A DNA stretch of 9,716 bases from JAKFXL01 sp947085765 (GTDB taxonomy: Bacteria; Pseudomonadota; Gammaproteobacteria; Tenderiales; Tenderiaceae): assembly GCA_947085765.1 (NCBI GenBank), contig CAMTXZ010000249.1:1-9716 (forward strand). Direction: 5' to 3'. Of this stretch, positions 6,005 through 9,716 are shown piece after piece. The notes under the pieces were generated by a model, which was not told the DNA's origin, did no database searches, and saw only the letters and a program-made list of their open reading frames with translations. The translations under genes and the position numbers were made by a program. Position 1 is the first letter of the stretch. Each line of letters starts with the position of its first letter.

Positions 6005-7920
6005 AAAACAGCGCGACCATAGCGCGCGGACTCAATGGTCAGCAGGTTCATAAGGGCATCCACATCCATAACCCCCAAGTCCTCACCACTGCGCGTGCGA
6101 ACAGCCACGGTTCGATTTTCCACCTCCCGATCACCCAAGACCAGGAGATATGGCACCTTCAAAAGCGTATGTTCGCGGATTTTAAAGCCTATTTTCTCAT
6201 TTCTCAAGTCTGTCCTGGCGCGAAACCCATGACTTGACAAGGTTTTTACGATCTCTTTGGCAAATTCGGCCTGGCGATCAGTGATACTCATCACCACAAC
6301 CTGAGTCGGCGCCAACCAAAGTGGCATCGCCCCAGCATAGTTCTCAATCAGAATTCCAATAAAACGTTCCAACGAACCGAGAATGGCGCGGTGCAGCATG
6401 ACCGGCACCTGACGAGCACTGTCTTCACCGATAAAACTGGCACTCAGACGACCCGGCATTGAGAAATCGACCTGGATAGTACCGCACTGCCATACCCGAC
6501 CGATACAGTCCTTGAGCGAAAATTCAATCTTGGGGCCATAAAAAGCCCCTTCACCCGGCTGAAGTTCCCACTCCAGACCTTTGTTATTCAGCGCCATTTC
6601 AAGCGCCTGTTCAGCCTTGTCCCATACCTCATCGGAGCCAACACGGCTTTCAGGGCGTGTTGAAAGCTTGATGATCACTTCGTTAAAACCGAAGTCGGCG
6701 TAGACCTCATAGAGCAGATCGATAAAGGTCGAGACCTCGGACTGCACCTGCGCCTCAGTGCAGAAGATATGGGCGTCATCTTGCACAAAGTTGCGCACCC
6801 GCATCAAACCGTGCAGCGTACCTGAAGGTTCGTTGCGGTGGCAGGAGCCAAACTCAGCCATACGCAGCGGTAGGTCACGATAACTGCGCAGCCCCTGATT
6901 GAATATCTGCACATGACAAGGACAGTTCATCGGTTTAACGGCATACTCACGATTTTCCGATGAGGTGGTAAACATCATGTGCTGGAATTTCTCCCAGTGA
7001 CCTGAACGTTCCCACAGACTGCGATCCACCACCTGAGGTGTCCGGACCTCCTGATAATCGTGCTGACGCAGCTTCTTGCGGATGTACTGCTCAACCTCTT
7101 GCCAGATCTTCCAGCCATTGTCATGCCAGAAGACCATGCCCGGAGCCTCTTCCTGGGTATGAAACAGATCGAGCTGCTTACCAATTTTGCGATGGTCGCG
7201 CTTCTCAGCCTCTTCGAGACGGTGAAGGTAATCTTTCAGATCCTTCTTGTTGCTCCATGCAGTGCCATAAATACGCTGCAACATCTCATTCTTGGAGTCG
7301 CCACGCCAGTAAGCGCCTGCCAGCTTCATCAACTTAAATGCCTTGAGCTTGCCTGTAGAGGGGACATGCGGGCCGCGGCAGAGATCGATAAACTCGCCCT
7401 GTTTATAGAGTGACAACTCTTCGCCATGAGGAATGGCCTCGATAAGCTTGGCCTTATACTCCTCACCAATACCACGGAAAAACTCAACCGCCTCTTCACG
7501 CACCATCACCGAGCGCTCGACCGGAATATCCTGTTTTACCAGCTCTTCCATGCGCGTTTCAATTGCTGCCATGTCTTCAGGAGAGAAGCCAGCTTTGTAG
7601 GCAAAGTCGTAATAAAAGCCATTTTCGATGACTGGGCCGATGGTCACCTGAGCAGCAGGAAAGAGCTGTTTGACCGCCTGCGCCAACAGGTGTGCAGTAG
7701 AGTGACGGATGACTTCAAGGGCACCCTCATCACGCTCAGTGACAATGGAGAGCGCCACATCATGGTCGATGAGATAGGAGGCATCTACCAATTTGCCATC
7801 CACTCTACCGGCAAGTGTTGCTTTGGCCAGGCCAGCACCTATATCCGCCGCCACGTCATAGACTGTGACAGCATTATCAAAGGTCCGTTTGCTTCCGTCT
7901 GGCAAGGTAACGACTGGCAT
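5995..7920 (-). CDS. thrS: Threonyl-tRNA synthetase
   Basis: The 641-residue protein (E. coli 642) charges tRNA-Thr and clears mischarged serine. Domains: TGS (1-62, MPVVTLPDGSKRTF); the editing domain with H73, H77, C181 and H185 (RHSTAHLL, CRGPHVP); the class II core with motif 2 FGSCHRNEPSGTLHG (357-371) and motif 3 around VPVMLHRAILGSLERF (505-520); and a C-terminal anticodon-binding domain (about 535-641). The zinc ligands C333, H384 and H510 and the catalytic R362 and Q380 are present. I chose the ATG at 7920 because MPVVTLPDGS is the family start. The frame runs 25 codons further up, but that part overlaps the tRNA-Val terminator; an ATG at 7950 would add 10 residues. The ribosome-binding site is weak (GGGA, 9 bases). 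Confidence 0.97.
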   Translation of the reverse strand: MPVVTLPDGSKRTFDNAVTVYDVAADIGAGLAKATLAGRVDGKLVDASYLIDHDVALSIVTERDEGALEVIRHSTAHLLAQAVKQLFPAAQVTIGPVIENGFYYDFAYKAGFSPEDMAAIETRMEELVKQDIPVERSVMVREEAVEFFRGIGEEYKAKLIEAIPHGEELSLYKQGEFIDLCRGPHVPSTGKLKAFKLMKLAGAYWRGDSKNEMLQRIYGTAWSNKKDLKDYLHRLEEAEKRDHRKIGKQLDLFHTQEEAPGMVFWHDNGWKIWQEVEQYIRKKLRQHDYQEVRTPQVVDRSLWERSGHWEKFQHMMFTTSSENREYAVKPMNCPCHVQIFNQGLRSYRDLPLRMAEFGSCHRNEPSGTLHGLMRVRNFVQDDAHIFCTEAQVQSEVSTFIDLLYEVYADFGFNEVIIKLSTRPESRVGSDEVWDKAEQALEMALNNKGLEWELQPGEGAFYGPKIEFSLKDCIGRVWQCGTIQVDFSMPGRLSASFIGEDSARQVPVMLHRAILGSLERFIGILIENYAGAMPLWLAPTQVVVMSITDRQAEFAKEIVKTLSSHGFRARTDLRNEKIGFKIREHTLLKVPYLLVLGDREVENRTVAVRTRSGEDLGVMDVDALMNLLTIESARYGRAVLEE

Positions 7921-7956
7921 TGCTCTATGTCCCGCTGCAGATATGGCCATGGCCCC

Positions 7957-7990
7957 AAAACAAAAACACCGCGTATAAACGCGGTGTTTT
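7957..7990 (-). terminator. Strong intrinsic terminator of tRNA-Val, upstream of thrS
   Basis: AAAACACCGCGT (7963-7974) and ACGCGGTGTTTT (7979-7990) form a perfect 12-bp stem with a 4-base loop. On the minus strand the stem runs into TTTTTGTTTT (complement of 7957-7966), a textbook U-tract. It begins 9 bases after the tRNA-Val CCA end and finishes 36 bases before the thrS ATG. It therefore separates the tRNA gene from the operon, and either leaks or serves as a control point for thrS. Confidence 0.92.
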
Positions 7991-7999
7991 ACCAAATTG

Positions 8000-8076
8000 T
8001 GGTAGGCGCGATTGGACTCGAACCAACGACCCCCACCATGTCAAGGTGGTGCTCTAACCAGCTGAGCTACGCGCCT
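8000..8076 (-). tRNA. tRNA-Val, anticodon GAC
   Basis: This is a 77-base cloverleaf including encoded CCA (8000-8002). Acceptor stem AGGCGCG pairs with CGCGCCT. The D-arm is GCTC/GAGC around AGCTGGTTA. The anticodon arm is CCACC-TTGACAT-GGTGG, with anticodon GAC. The T-arm is GTTGG-TTCGAGT-CCAAT with one G-U pair. The central part is nearly identical to E. coli valV/valW; the first pair is A-U. It decodes GUC, and GUU by wobble. It has its own strong promoter upstream and a terminator just downstream. Confidence 0.98.
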
Positions 8077-8090
8077 ACTAAGAAGGCGAT

Positions 8091-8118
8091 ATTATACGGC
8101 GTTGAGTAACCGTGTCAA
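8091..8118 (-). promoter_or_regulatory. Sigma-70 promoter for tRNA-Val (and perhaps thrS)
   Basis: The minus strand has TTGACA at 8113-8118 and TATAAT at 8091-8096, both perfect hexamers, 16 bases apart. Transcription would start near 8084, only about 8 bases before the mature tRNA 5' end. The sequence after the -10 box (ATCGCC) is G/C-rich, as in many stringently controlled stable-RNA promoters. This is the only strong promoter visible upstream of the thrS operon. Confidence 0.92.
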
Positions 8119-8225
8119 TACTGTGACAAACGAACTTATGTCTTTAATGTCATTACAAAAAAATGGAGTAGACTCACCTCATCATTTGGTTGATTCAGCA
8201 CTTGAACCTCAATTACATGGGTGAC

Positions 8226-8235
8226 TGTCATGACA
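8226..8235. repeat. Perfect 10-base palindrome upstream of glgX
   Basis: TGTCATGACA reads the same on both strands and lies in the 8119-8336 intergenic region, about 100 bases before the glgX ATG. It contains the ATG of the possible small upstream ORF (8230-8232). It could be half of an operator or chance; no second copy is seen nearby, apart from a loosely similar TGTGACA at 8122-8128. No convincing promoter for glgX could be picked out of 8119-8225. Confidence 0.3.
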
Positions 8236-8337
8236 AGCAGATTTCCATTCGATTTATTGATACCCCCTGCACGCAATTGGCGTGCTCTGTTTTGCCGACT
8301 GCAGGGCGTTCAGATCGACCGCATTGGTCTTCTCTAA
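8230..8337 (+). CDS. Possible 35-codon ORF coupled to glgX
   Basis: ATG at 8230 opens a 35-codon frame (MTSRFPFDLLIPPARNWRAL and 15 more residues) whose TAA overlaps the first base of the glgX ATG (TAATG at 8335-8339). Such overlaps often mean that ribosomes ending one ORF restart on the next, which would help because glgX has no good ribosome-binding site of its own. GGGTG lies 7 bases before the small ORF. I do not recognise the peptide. It may be a chance ORF. Confidence 0.25.
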   Translation: MTSRFPFDLLIPPARNWRALFCRLQGVQIDRIGLL

Positions 8338-9716
8338 TGCCAATCCGCAACAATCCACTTGCTGTCTGGCCTGGCCACCCCTACCCGCTCGGGGCCACCT
8401 GGAATGGCGAAGGGGTTAACTTTGCGCTCTTCTCAGAACATGCCGACAAGGTTGAGCTGTGCCTGTTTGACCCCAATGGGCGGCGTATCATCCACACCAT
8501 CAACATGCGCTGGCAGACAGACCAGGCCTGGCACTGCTACCTGCCCGATGCGCGCCCCGGCCTGCTTTACGGCTACCGCGTCTATGGTCCTTACGATCCC
8601 GCCAACGGCCACCGCTTCAATCCCAACAAGTTGCTGCTGGACCCTTATGCCAAGGATGTTTTTGGTCAGCTGCGCTGGAACGATGCGCTATTTGGCTATC
8701 GTTTAAAGCAGCCCAACCTGGATCTCATCATGGACAAACGTGACAGTGCTGCCGCCATGGTCAAGGCGCGGGTCATCGATCCAGCCTTCACCTGGGGTGA
8801 CGACAAACGGCTGCGTACACCCTGGCACGATACGGTGATCTATGAGCTGCATGTCAAAGGTTTCACCATGCAGCACCCTGAAATTCACCCCAGCCTGCGC
8901 GGCACCTATGCTGGACTGGCGTCGGCACCTGCGATTGAACACCTCAAACGGCTTGGAGTGACTGCCGTTGAACTGATGCCGGTTCATACCTTCATTGATG
9001 ATCGCCACCTGCTCGAACGTGGTTTAAGAAACTACTGGGGTTACAACTCAATTGGCTTTTTCTCTCCCGATGCCCGCTACTCCTCCAGCGGCAACATCAA
9101 AGAGTTCAAGACGATGGTCAAACGCTTCCACTCTGAAGGGATCGAGGTCATCCTCGACGTGGTCTACAACCACACGGGCGAAGGCAGCCATCTCGGACCG
9201 ACACTCTGTTTCCGCGGCATTGACAATAGCGCCTACTATCGCCTCACCCCCGACGACAAGCGCTATTACATGGACTATACCGGCTGCGGCAATACCCTCA
9301 ATATGCGCCATCCACGTGTCCTGCAACTGATCATGGACAGCCTGCGTTACTGGGTGGAGGAGATGCATATCGATGGTTTCCGCTTCGATCTTGCCTCGGC
9401 ACTGGCGCGTGAACTGCACGCCGTTGACAGACTCGGCGCCTTCTTCGACATCATTTATCAAGACCCTGTGCTATCACAGGTAAAGCTGATTGCCGAGCCG
9501 TGGGATCTGGGTGAAGGTGGATATCAGGTGGGCAATTTTCCACTCGGCTGGACCGAATGGAACGGCAAGTATCGCGACACCATGCGCGCCTACTGGAAGG
9601 GCGACGGCGGCGTGATCGGCGACATGGCCTACCGCCTCACCGGCTCCAGCGATCTTTATGAACACGGCGGCCGCCGTCCCTACGCCAGCATCAACTTTAT
9701 CACCTGCCACGACGGC
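8337..9716 (+). CDS. glgX: Glycogen debranching enzyme, GlgX/isoamylase type, C-terminus missing
   Basis: The frame is open for 460 codons to the window edge; family members are about 650-720 residues, so roughly a third is missing. It hydrolyses alpha-1,6 branches of glycogen or limit dextrins in the cytoplasm. The N-terminal CBM48/isoamylase-N domain (about 11-105) has PYPLGATWNGEGVNFALFSE and PDARPGLLYGYRV. The GH13 barrel shows DVVYNHT (274-280), DGFRFD with nucleophile D351, IAEPWD with acid/base E387, and HDG at 458-460 with transition-state D459. YTGCGNTLNMRHP (314-326) is typical of GlgX. The ATG at 8337 fits the family N-terminus, but its ribosome-binding site is poor. An in-frame ATG at 8217 would add 40 residues without family resemblance. 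It is transcribed away from the tRNA-Val/thrS block; no other glycogen gene is visible. Confidence 0.96.
   Translation, partial: MPIRNNPLAVWPGHPYPLGATWNGEGVNFALFSEHADKVELCLFDPNGRRIIHTINMRWQTDQAWHCYLPDARPGLLYGYRVYGPYDPANGHRFNPNKLLLDPYAKDVFGQLRWNDALFGYRLKQPNLDLIMDKRDSAAAMVKARVIDPAFTWGDDKRLRTPWHDTVIYELHVKGFTMQHPEIHPSLRGTYAGLASAPAIEHLKRLGVTAVELMPVHTFIDDRHLLERGLRNYWGYNSIGFFSPDARYSSSGNIKEFKTMVKRFHSEGIEVILDVVYNHTGEGSHLGPTLCFRGIDNSAYYRLTPDDKRYYMDYTGCGNTLNMRHPRVLQLIMDSLRYWVEEMHIDGFRFDLASALARELHAVDRLGAFFDIIYQDPVLSQVKLIAEPWDLGEGGYQVGNFPLGWTEWNGKYRDTMRAYWKGDGGVIGDMAYRLTGSSDLYEHGGRRPYASINFITCHDG

Noticed and set aside
7921..7995. 25-codon upstream extension of thrS
   Set aside because: It overlaps the tRNA-Val terminator, and the family N-terminus begins at the ATG at 7920.
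7426..8109. Plus-strand 227-codon ORF
   Set aside because: It is antisense to thrS, the terminator and tRNA-Val, all well supported on the other strand.
8703..9710. Chain of minus-strand ORFs opposite glgX
   Set aside because: They mirror the G/C-rich third codon positions of glgX, and none looks like a known protein.

Overview
The window is a stretch of ordinary chromosome from a gammaproteobacterium. This assignment rests on three things: the gene order thrS-infC-rpmI-rplT-pheS-pheT-ihfA, with ihfA directly behind pheT; protein sequences close to the Escherichia coli and Pseudomonas versions; and tRNA genes that encode their own CCA ends. I cannot name the genus. A small MerR-type regulator follows ihfA. 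E. coli lacks this gene here, but I recall it from many other gammaproteobacteria.

Layout. Bases 1-225 (minus strand) hold the start of an exported protein with a beta-propeller-like motif, cut by the window edge. Bases 226-461 carry no gene, only a palindrome and a possible -10 box. A tRNA-Pro(GGG) gene lies at 462-538. Bases 539-635 hold two more inverted repeats. From 636 to 7920 runs a tight block of eight minus-strand genes, in transcription order thrS, infC, rpmI, rplT, pheS, pheT, ihfA and the MerR-like gene. Upstream of thrS are a strong terminator, a tRNA-Val(GAC) gene and a near-consensus sigma-70 promoter. Bases 8119-8336 form a divergent intergenic region with a palindrome and a possible 35-codon ORF that touches the next gene. 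From 8337 to the right edge, on the plus strand, is the first 460 codons of a GlgX-type glycogen debranching enzyme.

How the genes work together. The block is translation machinery: two aminoacyl-tRNA synthetases (ThrRS and both PheRS subunits), initiation factor IF3 and ribosomal proteins L35 and L20. It ends with the DNA-bending IHF alpha subunit and the regulator, with tRNA genes on both sides. The operon's most visible control points are the promoter and terminator around tRNA-Val, a rare AUC start codon for infC, and a perfect hairpin between rplT and pheS. glgX is unrelated and transcribed the other way.

I found no mobile element, CRISPR array, defence system or other clearly new system. 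The points worth checking are small-scale: start codons, leader structure, inverted repeats and one possible coupled upstream ORF.
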